Source: Bacillus sp. EAC (GTDB taxonomy: Bacteria > Bacillota > Bacilli > Bacillales > Bacillaceae_G). Taken from it: DNA of 64,000 bases. Below are positions 34,256 to 44,321 of this stretch, one piece after another. Below the pieces are notes generated by a model that did not search any database, was not told the DNA's origin, and was given only the letters and a program-made list of their open reading frames with translations. The stretch spans positions 1 through 64,000 of the forward strand of contig NZ_NCSY01000011.1 in NCBI RefSeq assembly GCF_002156875.1, read 5' to 3'. Made by a program: the position numbers and the translations under genes. Position 1 is the first letter of the stretch. Each line of letters starts with the position of its first letter.

Positions 34256-34456
34256 ACAGTTCAACCCCTCTTCTTCTTTTAACTATTTTCTTATACAGAC
34301 TAATTCAACATATAATTCTAAGCTCCTTCCCTGCTGACAAAACTAGTACTTTTTCGCTAAACAAAGTGTATTTTTATATTTCTATCTTCATTTTCGACAA
34401 AATTTATTTGTAAGTCATTAAACATTTGGGAAAGTTATTATTGGGAGGTGTTACTT

Positions 34457-34558
34457 ATGGCAAAAAACAAAAATGTAAAAAAGAAAAAACAAGAAAAAAG
34501 TAAAAATCAACAAACAGGCAACCCGAAATTAGATGGACCAAACTTCCCAGCTACATAA
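34457..34558 (+). CDS. sspM: Small acid-soluble spore protein, SspM-like
   Basis: GGAGG precedes ATG 34457; the gene encodes 33 residues: a lysine-rich start (MAKNKNVKKKKQEKSKNQQ) and the end GNPKLDGPNFPAT. The tail resembles the KLGGPNRPST end of B. subtilis SspM, and sspM is remembered near recU. Such minor spore proteins are made in the forespore. A SigG promoter could not be read with confidence. A terminator follows about 90 bp later. Confidence 0.6.
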   Translation: MAKNKNVKKKKQEKSKNQQTGNPKLDGPNFPAT

Positions 34559-34648
34559 AAAGTGTAGGGTCAATTTGAACACATGCTAAGTTCATAACCT
34601 ATTGTTTTGACTTTGCATGACCCACTTCCTGTGGGACCTACAAGTATT
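34559..34648. repeat. Small hairpin related to the element at 6429-6727
   Basis: On the minus strand this reads GTCCCACAGGAAGTGGGTCATGCAAAG, which resembles CCCACACGATGTGGGTCATGAAAG inside the MITE-like element. The CCCAC/GTGGG stem is at 34621-34635. Either both come from one repeat family or the match is coincidental. Confidence 0.3.
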
Positions 34649-34695
34649 AGAAAAGGACCAGTAAAAGGTTTTATAAGCCTTCCTGGTCCTTTTCT
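34649..34695. terminator. Bidirectional terminator between sspM-like gene and yppC
   Basis: AGAAAAGGACCAG pairs with CTGGTCCTTTTCT; the loop itself contains a weaker AAGG/CCTT stem. T-runs in both directions serve the convergent genes. Confidence 0.85.
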
Positions 34696-34722
34696 ATAAT
34701 ATAGTAAATACGATCATGTAGT

Positions 34723-35730
34723 TTATTGAAAGAAAGACTTCATTTTTAGTAGCGAAACCATAACTTCTTGTTTTATTAAAAAGGTTTCTTTGTAATTGTA
34801 CTCACTTAAATATTCTTCTGATTTATACCATTCCAATTCGATTTTTTTCTGATCATACCAATCAAATTCGGAATTTCTTCTATGGGGAATCATAGGATAT
34901 ACGTCCCTTAATTTTGGATTATTCGATTTTGAAATCCCAATTATTTCTTCATAATCACTTCTACTTCCTGTATGAACCTTACTCTTTGCAAAATCTATAA
35001 AATGATTAGTTAGATCCTTTTTAAATAAAATTGAATATAATTGTTTCCCTATTTGAATCCGTTTAGTTAATTCTTGGAATTGTGAGATAGGTAATCCATA
35101 TAATTCACCAGTTAATGTTGGAAAGACTACACTACTTAATTTTAATTGTTCTTGAAGTTTAAAAGATAATGAATCAAATACCTCATTTTTAAAATACGGA
35201 TCTTGTATGACTGGTTTCTCGATCATATTCTGTTCATTAATAATGAGAGAAAAAACTAATCTAACTTTATCTCGATCTGTCCAATACTTCTCCCACTCTA
35301 TTTCCATAAAACTAGATACTGAAAAATACTTTAGCAAATAAAATAATGGGTTATTATTTATCATTGAATATTCAAAAATAAGTAATTGGGGAAATGCGTC
35401 TTGAAAGATTATCCAGTTCGCCCTTTCATACGTTAAAAATAATTGTTTTCGTTGTTTCTCACTTAAACCATTTTTAAAGTTAATTTGTTTTAAATCAGTC
35501 ATGTTATATCCTGCATTTCGTGAAACCATACTTGCTAGAAAAGACCAATGAATATCTTTCATCCTAAAAAAATAATCTTGATATGCAATCGTTCTTGAAA
35601 TATTATCACGATTATTTCGAGTAGTTTCATTTTGTATCAATTCAATTAGCTCATTTTCATTACTTAAAATGGAATGCCCATTTCTTCTATTCCTTATATA
35701 TTCCTTCCAACTATCGTGTCTTACAGTCAT
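34723..35730 (-). CDS. yppC: YppC family protein (DUF2515)
   Basis: The 335-residue soluble protein matches the DUF2515/YppC family in length and in segments such as NISRTIAYQDYFFRMKDIHW and LASMVSRNAGYNMTDL. No enzyme motif is known. GGAGTGAT precedes ATG 35730. It is divergent from recU, which begins about 95 bp away, so the two share a promoter region. Confidence 0.8.
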   Translation of the reverse strand: MTVRHDSWKEYIRNRRNGHSILSNENELIELIQNETTRNNRDNISRTIAYQDYFFRMKDIHWSFLASMVSRNAGYNMTDLKQINFKNGLSEKQRKQLFLTYERANWIIFQDAFPQLLIFEYSMINNNPLFYLLKYFSVSSFMEIEWEKYWTDRDKVRLVFSLIINEQNMIEKPVIQDPYFKNEVFDSLSFKLQEQLKLSSVVFPTLTGELYGLPISQFQELTKRIQIGKQLYSILFKKDLTNHFIDFAKSKVHTGSRSDYEEIIGISKSNNPKLRDVYPMIPHRRNSEFDWYDQKKIELEWYKSEEYLSEYNYKETFLIKQEVMVSLLKMKSFFQ

Positions 35731-35825
35731 TTAATCACTCCAAGCATTCTGGTAGTTTTTAACACGAACGTCTGTTTTAGTGTTATAATATTCGATGGAT
35801 GTAATTTAATGGTGGAGTTGGTTTT

Positions 35826-36428
35826 ATGACAATAATGTACCCTAATCGAAAAAATAATTTAATTCAAAAAAGTAATGAATTGATTTCAAAATCAGGAAAT
35901 ACTTATAGTAATCGAGGAATGTCACTTGAAGATGATTTAAATGCTACTAATACGTATTATTTAGCAAACAGCATAGCTAACATACATAAAAAGCCAACAC
36001 CTGTACAAATAGTTAAAGTTGATTATCCAAAACGAAGTGCTGCGGTTATTAGAGAAGCCTATTTTAAACAACCTTCAACTACTGATTACAATGGCATTTA
36101 CAAAGGGAAATACATTGATTTTGAAGCAAAAGAAACAAATAATAAAACTAGCTTCCCACTACAAAATTTTCATTTACATCAAATTAAGCATATGGAAGAT
36201 GTCATAAATCATGGTGGGATTTCGTTTGTCATATTAAAATTTTCATTATATAATGAAATTTATTTTATGAAAGCTTCCGATATTCTTACCTTTTGGCAAA
36301 GGCAACAAGAAGGCGGACGAAAATCAATCTCTAGAGAAGAATGTCAAGAGTTTGGAACATTGCTAAAAGCAAGTTATCCTATTATCGTTCCTTACTTAAA
36401 ATGTATTGATGAACTTTATGTAATTTAA
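35826..36428 (+). CDS. recU: Holliday junction resolvase RecU
   Basis: The 200-residue nuclease resolves four-way junctions in recombination and helps chromosome segregation. The PD-(D/E)xK-type centre is visible: D in STTDYNG, E and K in YIDFEAKET, then [12 protein letters not shown]. The N-terminal [14 protein letters not shown] is the conserved RecU signature. It lies 43 bp upstream of ponA in the usual recU-ponA operon; ATG 35826 follows GGTGGAG. Confidence 0.95.
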   Translation: MTIMYPNRKNNLIQKSNELISKSGNTYSNRGMSLEDDLNATNTYYLANSIANIHKKPTPVQIVKVDYPKRSAAVIREAYFKQPSTTDYNGIYKGKYIDFEAKETNNKTSFPLQNFHLHQIKHMEDVINHGGISFVILKFSLYNEIYFMKASDILTFWQRQQEGGRKSISREECQEFGTLLKASYPIIVPYLKCIDELYVI

Positions 36429-36471
36429 AAATTAATTCATTAGGTTCGTATTGAAAGGCAGGAGAAATTAG

Positions 36472-39087
36472 ATGGCAAAAGAATATCGTTCACGAGAAGA
36501 ACGTAAACGTATGGAAAAGCCTTCAAAAGGAACACCCAAAAAACGAGAAGGTTTATGGAAAAAAATCACTTTATCAATATTAACAGTTGCGGTCGTTTGT
36601 ATACTACTTGGAGTCGGTGGTTTTTATTATTTAGTTAGTGGTGCCCCAAAATTAGATGAATCAAAATTAAAAGATCCGTTGTCTTCAACTGTATTAGACA
36701 AAAATGGACATGTGTTTGCAGAATTGGGAAGAGAACAAAGAACAAAAGTATCGTATAATGAAATTCCTAAAGTCGTAGAAGATGCATTTATCGCTACTGA
36801 AGATGTGCGATTCTTTAAACATAAAGGTGTCGATATTCGCCGTGTATTTGGTGCTGTTTTAGCCAATATTACTGGTGGATTCGGTTCTCAAGGTGGTAGT
36901 ACAATTACTCAACAAGTAGTTAAGAATTCATTCTTATCACCTGAAAAAACGATTAAACGTAAAGTTCAGGAATGGTACTTAGCATTCCAATTAGAACAAA
37001 AATATTCTAAACAACAAATCTTAGAAATGTATTTAAATAAAGTTTACTTTTCAAATGGTCTAAATGGTCGTGGTGTTTATGGTGTTGCTAAAGCAAGTGA
37101 AACATATTTTAGTAAAGATATTTCTAAAATAACGCTGCCTGAAGCTGCTACACTAGCAGGTATGGTACAAAGCCCGAATAATTTTAATCCGGCAAAACAC
37201 CCTCAACAATCAGAAAACAGAAGAAATATTGTTTTAAGTCAAATGAAGAAGTATGGTTATATTTCAGAAGAGAAATACAATCAATCAAAAGCAATTCCTA
37301 TGAAAGAAATGGTTAAATTACACGAACCTGAACGTACAAAATATCAAGCGTTTTTAGACGTTGTCATTGATGAAGTTGAAAAAAATGGTGATGCAAATGT
37401 TTATACAGATGGTTTAACAATTGAAACGACAATTGATCCTAAGGCGCAAGAAAAAGCTGATGAAATTATTAATCGTGGATCTGATTTCTACCCTAGTAAA
37501 GAATTCCAAACAGGTTTCGTATTAACTGATACGAAAACAGGTGAAATTCGAGCTGTTGGTGCTGGTAGAAATACGACAACTGGTGGAATTAACTTTGCTA
37601 AAGATATAAAAAGACAACCTGGTTCATCTATTAAGCCAGTTTTAGATTATGGTCCTGCAATTCAATATTTAAAATGGTCTACTTTCCACCAACTAGTGGA
37701 TGAGCCATATACGTATTCTGATGGTACTCCTATTAATAACTGGGATAAAAGATATAAAAAGCAATTAAGTATTCGTTATGCACTCGCAGATTCAAGAAAT
37801 ATACCAGCTCTAAAGACTTTCCAAGCAGTTGGGAAGGAACGCTCACGTGAGTTTGGTCTTGGTTTAGGATTAGATTTACCGTCAAAAGATAATTTTTATG
37901 AATCATATTCAATTGGTGGATTTACTGGTGTATCTGCAATGCAAATGGCTGGAGCCTATGCCGCATTTGGTAACGGTGGAGTTTATATTAAACCGCATGC
38001 AGTAACAAAAATTATTTACCAAGATAAAACTGAAAAAGTACTAACTCCAGAACCAAAACAAGCAATGAGCGATTATACAGCATATATGGTTACTGATATG
38101 CTTCGTGATGTTGTTAAATCTTCAATCGGTACAGGTGGAATCGCAAACGTACCTGGTCTTGATATGGCAGGTAAAACAGGTACTACAAACTATCCAGATG
38201 AAGTAAAACAGAAATATGGTTTTCCTTCTAACGCTACTCGCGATAGCTGGTTTGTTGGATTCACACCAGATGTGACTGTTTCAGTTTGGACTGGTTATGA
38301 GAAAAATAAAAAAGACCACTATTTAGGAGCAAGTTCGACGAAAATAGCAAAATATATCGCTAGAGATATGCTTGCTGCTACCGGTGATCGAAACTCTGAA
38401 TTCCATAAACCAGATTCTGTTGTACAAGAAAGAGATGAATTATATATTAAAGGCGAAAAAATGGACGATGTTCCTCATGATAAAGTTTTAGAGCCTGCTA
38501 AAAATGTAACTGCAAATTATGATCCAGTAACAAGTAATATCTCTTTAAATTGGCAATACCCTGCTGATTTACTACCTTCTACATCGTTCGAAGTTAACTA
38601 TGATGTGAATGGTCAAAAAGGTCAAACTCAAAAAATCCAAGGTACAGCTACAAGCATTAATGGAATTGTACCAGGCGATGTCGTAAAAATTTCGATTGTT
38701 GCTACAAGTGAGGAAGGTAAAAGTAATCCTGTAACTGTTACTGTGGATTTAAGTGCTACTCAAGAACCTACTACTCCTCCTGATGATCAAAATGGCAATG
38801 GAAACGGTAACGGGAATGGCAACGGCAACGGAAACGGAAACGGAAACGGAAACGGAAATGGGAATGGCAACGGAAATGGCAACGGCAACGGAAATGGGAA
38901 TGGCAACGGAAATGGTGGAGTTGATGAAGGTACTGATGATGGAACTGGACTTCCAATAATACCAGATCCAAATAACCCAACAAAACCAAGTGATAATAAT
39001 AAAGGTGTTAACACAAACCCTACTTCATTTAATTTTGATAATTATTACCGTACGAATAAATGGAATTCAAATAAAATAACAGCATAA
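36472..39087 (+). CDS. ponA: Penicillin-binding protein 1 (class A PBP)
   Basis: The bifunctional wall synthase has 871 residues: a basic cytoplasmic start, one membrane helix (about 30-52), a GT51 glycosyltransferase domain with EDVRFFKHKGVD and GGSTITQQ, a transpeptidase domain with SSIKP (near 384), SRN and KTGTT (near 566), and a fibronectin-like segment after 690. The C-terminal linker holds about 21 NG repeats. It builds and crosslinks peptidoglycan and is localised with GpsB. It follows recU in one operon. Confidence 0.95.
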   Translation: MAKEYRSREERKRMEKPSKGTPKKREGLWKKITLSILTVAVVCILLGVGGFYYLVSGAPKLDESKLKDPLSSTVLDKNGHVFAELGREQRTKVSYNEIPKVVEDAFIATEDVRFFKHKGVDIRRVFGAVLANITGGFGSQGGSTITQQVVKNSFLSPEKTIKRKVQEWYLAFQLEQKYSKQQILEMYLNKVYFSNGLNGRGVYGVAKASETYFSKDISKITLPEAATLAGMVQSPNNFNPAKHPQQSENRRNIVLSQMKKYGYISEEKYNQSKAIPMKEMVKLHEPERTKYQAFLDVVIDEVEKNGDANVYTDGLTIETTIDPKAQEKADEIINRGSDFYPSKEFQTGFVLTDTKTGEIRAVGAGRNTTTGGINFAKDIKRQPGSSIKPVLDYGPAIQYLKWSTFHQLVDEPYTYSDGTPINNWDKRYKKQLSIRYALADSRNIPALKTFQAVGKERSREFGLGLGLDLPSKDNFYESYSIGGFTGVSAMQMAGAYAAFGNGGVYIKPHAVTKIIYQDKTEKVLTPEPKQAMSDYTAYMVTDMLRDVVKSSIGTGGIANVPGLDMAGKTGTTNYPDEVKQKYGFPSNATRDSWFVGFTPDVTVSVWTGYEKNKKDHYLGASSTKIAKYIARDMLAATGDRNSEFHKPDSVVQERDELYIKGEKMDDVPHDKVLEPAKNVTANYDPVTSNISLNWQYPADLLPSTSFEVNYDVNGQKGQTQKIQGTATSINGIVPGDVVKISIVATSEEGKSNPVTVTVDLSATQEPTTPPDDQNGNGNGNGNGNGNGNGNGNGNGNGNGNGNGNGNGNGNGNGNGGVDEGTDDGTGLPIIPDPNNPTKPSDNNKGVNTNPTSFNFDNYYRTNKWNSNKITA
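38791..38919 (+). repeat. Hexanucleotide repeat coding the NG tail of PonA
   Basis: About 21 imperfect AAYGGN hexamers in a row encode alternating Asn-Gly. Third bases vary among copies, but the repeat is still prone to slippage and copy-number change without frameshift. Confidence 0.9.
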
Positions 39088-39121
39088 AAAATAACCTCCT
39101 CATTTTGAGGAGGTTATTTTT
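39087..39121. terminator. Bidirectional terminator between ponA and ypoC
   Basis: AAATAACCTCCTC pairs exactly with GAGGAGGTTATTT around a 5-nt loop, with A and T runs outside. It overlaps the last codons of ypoC. Confidence 0.92.
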
Positions 39122-39600
39122 TGTTTTACATATAGTTTCTCTAATTCCGTATAAAGACCAGTTAATTGTATAAAGGAATGATAATGATCAGGTTGCTTTA
39201 AAACAAAGCTGATTCGTTCAATTAAATTTATTGGTTTAATAGCTAACTGATCTAAATCTACTAGTAAATTGTCTAAAGTAGTTAACATTACATCGTTTAT
39301 CCATGTATTGATCGTTATAAGATTGGCTAGTCCCCTTACCATTGGTTCAAGTGCTAATTTGCGATTTCGCTCTCTAAAATAAGACGTGAGAAGTTCATTT
39401 TCTTCTTTCCAGTCTTTAAACATTTCAGTAATTAGCTCATCACTATTCTGAGGAATTTTCAATTCATTAGTAGACAATAAGTGGTTGCTTTCATAGTAAA
39501 ATGGCAAATTATTTATTTTCAAGCGATCATTATTTTCAAAACCATTTGCTGGATAAAAAGGATCAATTAAAAATTTTTCATGTATGCTTTTATTATTCAT
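39100..39600 (-). CDS. ypoC: YpoC family protein
   Basis: The 166-residue soluble helical protein matches the YpoC family by position, directly behind nth, and by segments such as MFKDWKEENELLTSYF and RKLALEPMVRGLANLI. The function is unknown. Its ATG is two bases after the nth stop codon, so it depends on nth translation. The end runs into the ponA terminator. Confidence 0.75.
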   Translation of the reverse strand: MNNKSIHEKFLIDPFYPANGFENNDRLKINNLPFYYESNHLLSTNELKIPQNSDELITEMFKDWKEENELLTSYFRERNRKLALEPMVRGLANLITINTWINDVMLTTLDNLLVDLDQLAIKPINLIERISFVLKQPDHYHSFIQLTGLYTELEKLYVKQKITSSK

Positions 39601-39601
39601 C

Positions 39602-40255
39602 TCACTTCTTCGCTTTCATTCGTTTTTTACCTTCTCTACATATGCTAAGTAATGGACAAGTCTCACATTGTGGTCTTTGAGCTTTACAATGATACCGACC
39701 AAAAAAGATTAGACGATGATGTGTGACTCCCCATTCTACTTTGGGTACCTTATTCATTAACGTTTCTTCTACTTCCAAAACAGAATCCTTCCAACGGCAA
39801 ATAGCTAAACGTTTTGAAACCCGTTCAACATGTGTATCCACCGCAATAGCAGGAATATTAAAGGCTACAGACATGACAACATTTGCAGTCTTTCTACCTA
39901 CTCCTGGTAAACTAACTAACTCTTCCCTAGTTTTAGGTACTTCCCCATCAAAATCATTAAGAATCATTTCACTAAGTTTTTGAATATTTTTTGCTTTATT
40001 TCTAAATAGTCCAATTGAACGGATATCATTCTGTAATTCTTCTAATGAGACATTTAAATAATCTTGCGGTATTTGATATTTTTCAAATAAAGATTTCGTC
40101 ACTTTATTTACTAATACGTCAGTACACTGTGCGGACAATGCCACAGCAATGACTAGCTCAAATGGATTTTTATGATTTAATTCACAATGTGCATCTGGGA
40201 ACATTTCCCCAATAGTACTTAATACTTCCTTAATTTGAAGTTTATTTAACATCAT
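39602..40255 (-). CDS. nth: Endonuclease III
   Basis: This 217-residue DNA glycosylase/AP lyase removes oxidised pyrimidines. The helix-hairpin-helix LPGVGRKTANVV carries the catalytic lysine, the essential aspartate is in VDTHVERVSKRL, and the iron-sulfur cluster cysteines are in CKAQRPQCETCPLLSIC (C-x6-C-x2-C-x5-C). AAGGGG precedes two consecutive ATG codons. It lies between dnaD and ypoC as in B. subtilis. Confidence 0.95.
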   Translation of the reverse strand: MMLNKLQIKEVLSTIGEMFPDAHCELNHKNPFELVIAVALSAQCTDVLVNKVTKSLFEKYQIPQDYLNVSLEELQNDIRSIGLFRNKAKNIQKLSEMILNDFDGEVPKTREELVSLPGVGRKTANVVMSVAFNIPAIAVDTHVERVSKRLAICRWKDSVLEVEETLMNKVPKVEWGVTHHRLIFFGRYHCKAQRPQCETCPLLSICREGKKRMKAKK

Positions 40256-40296
40256 TTTACACCCCTTACTAAAAAAGCGAGGAGCATGTCCTCGCT

Positions 40297-41010
40297 TTAC
40301 TTTTCAAGCCAATTATAAAAAGGAATAGATCCAGTATATTTTGTTTCAGGTTGATTCTTTTGAGTTTCTTTTTTCCTGAAATTCTTACTATAATTCATTG
40401 CTTGGTCAACTTGTTTAATTCCATTCTTTTTCCACTCAAAAAGAATTCGATCGATATAACGAAAGTTTAACTTTCCACTTATTACAGCCTCTTTTAATGC
40501 TACTTTAATCAATTTTTCATTATGATCATCCTGATCCATCCACATTGTTAATGTCTCAATTTCAAATGGTGACAGTAATCTTCCAAATTCTTTCTCGAAA
40601 ACAGAAAAAATAGATTCCTCATTTTGCTCAATAATAGATGGAATCATTTGTTTTTCTTCCACTTCTTGCTGTACATCTTCAGATGAATTTATAAGTTTTA
40701 ACCATAATGGTGATAGTGAATATGATTCAGAGCGCATGTTTTGATCATCAGTTTGTTCAATGATTTCTAATAAGCCCTTTTTTAGAAGTTCACGAATAAC
40801 TTCCATACATTTTTGATCATTTATGGACATTTTCATAGATAACTGAGATGGTGTTGGAAACGATTGACCTTGTTGTTGAAAAGAATAAAGTTGAAGAATC
40901 ATTACAAGTTGTTCTTCATTTATGTTTAGAGAAGAATAGTTGCTAAGGAGTAAATTTGGAATACTGATGTTTCCAAATTCTATCCAGTTTATAATGCTAT
41001 TTTTATTCAC
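40297..41010 (-). CDS. dnaD: DNA replication initiation protein DnaD
   Basis: GTG 41010 follows AGAGGTG at the right distance and gives 237 residues (B. subtilis 232); ATG 41028 has no site. The N-terminal winged-helix part (IPNLLLSNYSSL, FPTPSQLSMKM) mediates oligomerisation, and the C-terminal DnaB/D domain (EFGRLLSPFEIETLTMW) binds DNA. It loads replicative helicase at the origin and at restart sites with DnaB, DnaI and DnaA. Confidence 0.92.
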   Translation of the reverse strand: MNKNSIINWIEFGNISIPNLLLSNYSSLNINEEQLVMILQLYSFQQQGQSFPTPSQLSMKMSINDQKCMEVIRELLKKGLLEIIEQTDDQNMRSESYSLSPLWLKLINSSEDVQQEVEEKQMIPSIIEQNEESIFSVFEKEFGRLLSPFEIETLTMWMDQDDHNEKLIKVALKEAVISGKLNFRYIDRILFEWKKNGIKQVDQAMNYSKNFRKKETQKNQPETKYTGSIPFYNWLEK

Positions 41011-41088
41011 TTCGAACACCTCTAGCATAGTATAGCATGTTTACATAAGAGAAATAAACAGTAACGAAGCGACTTAAAATAAAAAATA

Positions 41089-41118
41089 AATAGAGGCATG
41101 TGTAGCATACCTCTATTT
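41089..41118 (-). terminator. Terminator of asnS
   Basis: AATAGAGGTATG pairs imperfectly with CATGCCTCTATT, followed on the minus strand by a T-rich run. It separates asnS from dnaD. Confidence 0.75.
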
Positions 41119-41165
41119 TAGTTTATCTTTTATATGGCTAAAAACTCGCCTAATATTTGATTTAA

Positions 41166-42458
41166 TTATGGATACAGTCTGTTTAATAAACGTGGGAATG
41201 GAATTGCTTCACGAACGTGTTCAACACCAGATAACCATGCTACAGTACGTTCTAATCCAAGACCGAAGCCTGAATGTGGAACTGAACCGTATTGACGTAA
41301 TTCCATATACCATTTATAAGCATCTGAAGTTAGTCCATGTTCTTCACAACGTTGTGCTAATAATTCATAATCATCGATACGTTGAGAACCACCGATGATT
41401 TCACCATAACCTTCAGGAGCAATTAAGTCTGCACATAATACAACTTCTGGGTTCGTTGGGTCTGGCTTCATATAGAATGATTTAATTTTAGCAGGGTAAT
41501 TTGTTATGAATACTGGTTTATCAAATGTTTCTGCGATTGCAGTTTCATGTGGAGCTCCAAAATCATCGCCCCATTGAATGTCATCAAACCCTTTTTCATT
41601 TAACAGCTTAATTGCATCATCATATGAAATTCTTGGGAATGGCGCTTTAATGTTTTCAAGTTTAGAAACATCACGACCTAAAGTTTTTAATTCTAATTGG
41701 CAATTTTTTAATACAGATTGTGCTAAATGTGAAACATAGTTTTCTTGTACAACTAAGTTATCTTCTTGATCCATAAATGCCATTTCTGGCTCGATCATCC
41801 AGAACTCAATTAAATGACGACGTGTTTTTGATTTTTCAGCACGGAATGTTGGACCAAAAGAAAATACTTTTCCAAGAGCCATCGCTGCTGCTTCCATATA
41901 AAGTTGACCACTTTGAGATAGATACGCATCTTCATCAAAATATTTCGTATGGAATAATTCAGTAGTACCTTCTGGAGCACTTCCTGTTAAGATTGGTGGG
42001 TCAACTTTAACGAAACCATTTTCATTGAAGAACTCATAAGTTGCTCGGATAATTTCATTACGAATTTTCATAACAGCATGCTGTCTACGAGAACGTAACC
42101 AAAGATGACGATTATCCATTAAGAATTCTGTTCCGTGTTCTTTTGGAGTAATTGGAAAATCAACTGACTCATGAATTACTTCAAGCCCAGTAACATTTAA
42201 CTCATATCCAAGTGGAGAACGTTCTTCTTTACGAACAGTACCTGTTACATAAAGTGAAGTCTCTTGTGTTAATCCTTTTGCAACTTGAAAAAGCTCTTCA
42301 CCTACTTCTTCTTTTACTACAACCCCTTGAATGAATCCTGATCCATCACGAAGTTGAAGAAATGCAATTTTACCGCTTGAACGTTTATTAGCTAACCAAG
42401 CACCGATTGTTACTGTTTGGTCAACATATTTATGTACTTGTGAAATTGTTGTTTTCAA
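41166..42458 (-). CDS. asnS: Asparaginyl-tRNA synthetase
   Basis: This class IIb synthetase has 430 residues: an N-terminal OB-fold anticodon-binding domain ([20 protein letters not shown]) and a catalytic core with motif 2 [21 protein letters not shown] and motif 3 [13 protein letters not shown]. It charges tRNA-Asn. Translation starts at TTG 42458 behind GGAGGG. No T-box leader is present; a separate promoter lies at 42515-42543. Confidence 0.96.
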   Translation of the reverse strand: MKTTISQVHKYVDQTVTIGAWLANKRSSGKIAFLQLRDGSGFIQGVVVKEEVGEELFQVAKGLTQETSLYVTGTVRKEERSPLGYELNVTGLEVIHESVDFPITPKEHGTEFLMDNRHLWLRSRRQHAVMKIRNEIIRATYEFFNENGFVKVDPPILTGSAPEGTTELFHTKYFDEDAYLSQSGQLYMEAAAMALGKVFSFGPTFRAEKSKTRRHLIEFWMIEPEMAFMDQEDNLVVQENYVSHLAQSVLKNCQLELKTLGRDVSKLENIKAPFPRISYDDAIKLLNEKGFDDIQWGDDFGAPHETAIAETFDKPVFITNYPAKIKSFYMKPDPTNPEVVLCADLIAPEGYGEIIGGSQRIDDYELLAQRCEEHGLTSDAYKWYMELRQYGSVPHSGFGLGLERTVAWLSGVEHVREAIPFPRLLNRLYP

Positions 42459-42514
42459 AAATAACCCTCCAAAACTTATGTATAAATTATTAAAATTTTC
42501 CTATAAACATATTC

Positions 42515-42543
42515 ATTATACCCTTCAAAGCGCTCTATATCAA
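42515..42543 (-). promoter_or_regulatory. SigA-type promoter of asnS
   Basis: TTGATA, 17 bp and a perfect TATAAT on the minus strand start transcription about 50 bp before the asnS start codon. Confidence 0.75.
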
Positions 42544-42631
42544 CGTAATCCGATAAAAATTGACAGAAACATTAAATTAACTTGTTCCCTTGTAAAAATT
42601 ATCGGAATTTATATCGTTTGTTAAAGAGAAA

Positions 42632-42653
42632 AAGCTAAGCATTTGCTTAGCTT
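42632..42653 (-). terminator. Terminator of aspB
   Basis: AAGCTAAGC pairs exactly with GCTTAGCTT around a 4-nt loop, followed by TTTTCTCTTT on the minus strand. The aspB stop codon lies in its first arm. Confidence 0.9.
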
Positions 42654-43834
42654 GGGATACTTGCTTTCATAAATTGCTCAATGCGCTCTAGAGCTTTATC
42701 TAATTGTTCTTGAGATGTAGCGTATGATAAACGAATATTATCTGGTGAGCCAAAGCCTGAACCAGGAATAACAGCAACATTAGCTTTTTCTAATAGTTCT
42801 GTTGCAAATTCATCAACATTTTTAAATCCTGCAATTTTTGCCGCTTCAGCTACATTCGGGAAAAGATAAAATGCACCATTTGGTTTTACGCAACTAAATC
42901 CAGGTATAGTGATTAAACGATTATAGGTCTTATTTAATCGAGCTTCGAATGCAACCTTCATTTCATCAACAGGTCCATCACCTAACTCATACGCTTTAAT
43001 TGTCGCAATTTGAGCCATAGTTGTAGGATTTGATGTAGAATGACTAGCAAGGTTTGTCATTGCATTTATAATTGTTTTATTACCAACAGCATAACCAATT
43101 CTCCAACCAGTCATTGAATGAGATTTAGACACACCATTAATAATAATTGTTTGATCTTTTATCTCAGGACTTAACTCAGCAATCGAAGTATGTTTTGCTC
43201 CATCATACACTAATTTTTCATAAATTTCGTCTGAAATGATTAATATATCATGTTTTAAACAGACATCACCAATAGCTTTTAATTCTTCCTCAGTATAAAT
43301 CATTCCTGTTGGGTTACTTGGAGAGTTAATAATAATCGCCTTTGTATGATCAGTAATTGCTGCTTCGATTTGTTCAGGAGTTACTTTAAAATGTTGATGC
43401 TCAAATCCTTCTATAAAAACAGGAACACCTTCTGCTAAAATAACTTGTTCTGGATAACTCACCCAATAAGGTGTTGGAATGATAACCTCATCACCCGAAT
43501 CCAAAATAGCTTGAAATAAAGTATAAAGTGCATGTTTTGCACCATTTGTTACAACGACTTCCGCAGGTGAATAAGTTAATCCTTGGTCCTTCAATAATTT
43601 ATCACAAATTGCTTTTCTAAGTGTAGGTAATCCATTCGAAGGTGTATATTTAGTTTGACCATTTTTCATTGCAGAATAAGCCTCTTCAATGATTGGTGCT
43701 GGCGTATTAAAATCAGGTTCACCAGCGCCTAATCCGATTACGTCGATCCCACTATCTTTCATTTCTTTTGCTTTTGCTGTAATAGCTAGTGTTGTAGATG
43801 GTGTCAGTGCGCTTACTCTTTTTGCTAATTTCAT
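42647..43834 (-). CDS. aspB: Aspartate aminotransferase
   Basis: This PLP-dependent class I aminotransferase has 395 residues. The PLP lysine lies in NGVSKSHSMTGWRIGYA (near 237), with the family segments NSPSNPTGMIYT and SDEIYEKLVYD. It interconverts aspartate and oxaloacetate, feeding the asparagine charged by AsnRS downstream. It follows ypmB by 11 bp with a GGGGGAAA site, so ypmA-ypmB-aspB is an operon. Confidence 0.93.
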   Translation of the reverse strand: MKLAKRVSALTPSTTLAITAKAKEMKDSGIDVIGLGAGEPDFNTPAPIIEEAYSAMKNGQTKYTPSNGLPTLRKAICDKLLKDQGLTYSPAEVVVTNGAKHALYTLFQAILDSGDEVIIPTPYWVSYPEQVILAEGVPVFIEGFEHQHFKVTPEQIEAAITDHTKAIIINSPSNPTGMIYTEEELKAIGDVCLKHDILIISDEIYEKLVYDGAKHTSIAELSPEIKDQTIIINGVSKSHSMTGWRIGYAVGNKTIINAMTNLASHSTSNPTTMAQIATIKAYELGDGPVDEMKVAFEARLNKTYNRLITIPGFSCVKPNGAFYLFPNVAEAAKIAGFKNVDEFATELLEKANVAVIPGSGFGSPDNIRLSYATSQEQLDKALERIEQFMKASIPS

Positions 43835-43845
43835 CTTGTTTCCCC

Positions 43846-44310
43846 CTAGATACTATAACGTTTTAAAAGCTCACCATTTTCAAAAGCAGCATAATAAAAA
43901 TTATAACGGCCATTTTGATCTATATATACTACTTCCCATAATGGAATTTTGTTCTCTATTCCTAGCTTTACTTTATGTATTTCTTTAGGACCACGTTCAC
44001 TTACAACTTTTTGAATTATTTCCTCTTTTGATAAACCATCGCTTTTTTTCCTTACGATTACATCCTCACCTTGAACCCAAGCAATGATCTCTTTATTTGA
44101 ATTATCTTTTCCACGTACGATGACTGCTTTTTCTTTACCATGATAATAATCAGAGCTGGATACGTTTTTAAGATAGCCTTCATTTAAAACAATGTCTTCG
44201 GCCTTCGACTTTTCATTGTTAAGTGGAGAAAGTGAAGATTGAATTGTAGAAATCAAAAATAACGCAAGGAAAATGATGCTTAATCCAAGGATGACTAACC
44301 ATTTTTTCAT
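43846..44310 (-). CDS. ypmB: YpmB family membrane-anchored protein (PepSY-like)
   Basis: The 154-residue protein has one N-terminal membrane helix (LVILGLSIIFLALFLIST) and an extracytoplasmic domain of the PepSY-like type (VVSERGPKEIHKVKLGIE, then PLWEVVYIDQNGRYNFYYAA). Its role is unknown, perhaps at the wall. GAGG precedes ATG 44310. It lies between ypmA and aspB, 12 bp from each. Confidence 0.85.
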   Translation of the reverse strand: MKKWLVILGLSIIFLALFLISTIQSSLSPLNNEKSKAEDIVLNEGYLKNVSSSDYYHGKEKAVIVRGKDNSNKEIIAWVQGEDVIVRKKSDGLSKEEIIQKVVSERGPKEIHKVKLGIENKIPLWEVVYIDQNGRYNFYYAAFENGELLKRYSI

Positions 44311-44321
44311 ATATACCTCAT

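Noticed and set aside
38753-39014. Three open frames over the PonA tail (plus and minus)
   Set aside because: They are shadows of the hexanucleotide NG repeat, which opens all frames.
42480-42640. T-box leader for asnS
   Set aside because: There is no T-box sequence or specifier-type stem between the promoter and the start codon, and the leader is only about 50 nt.
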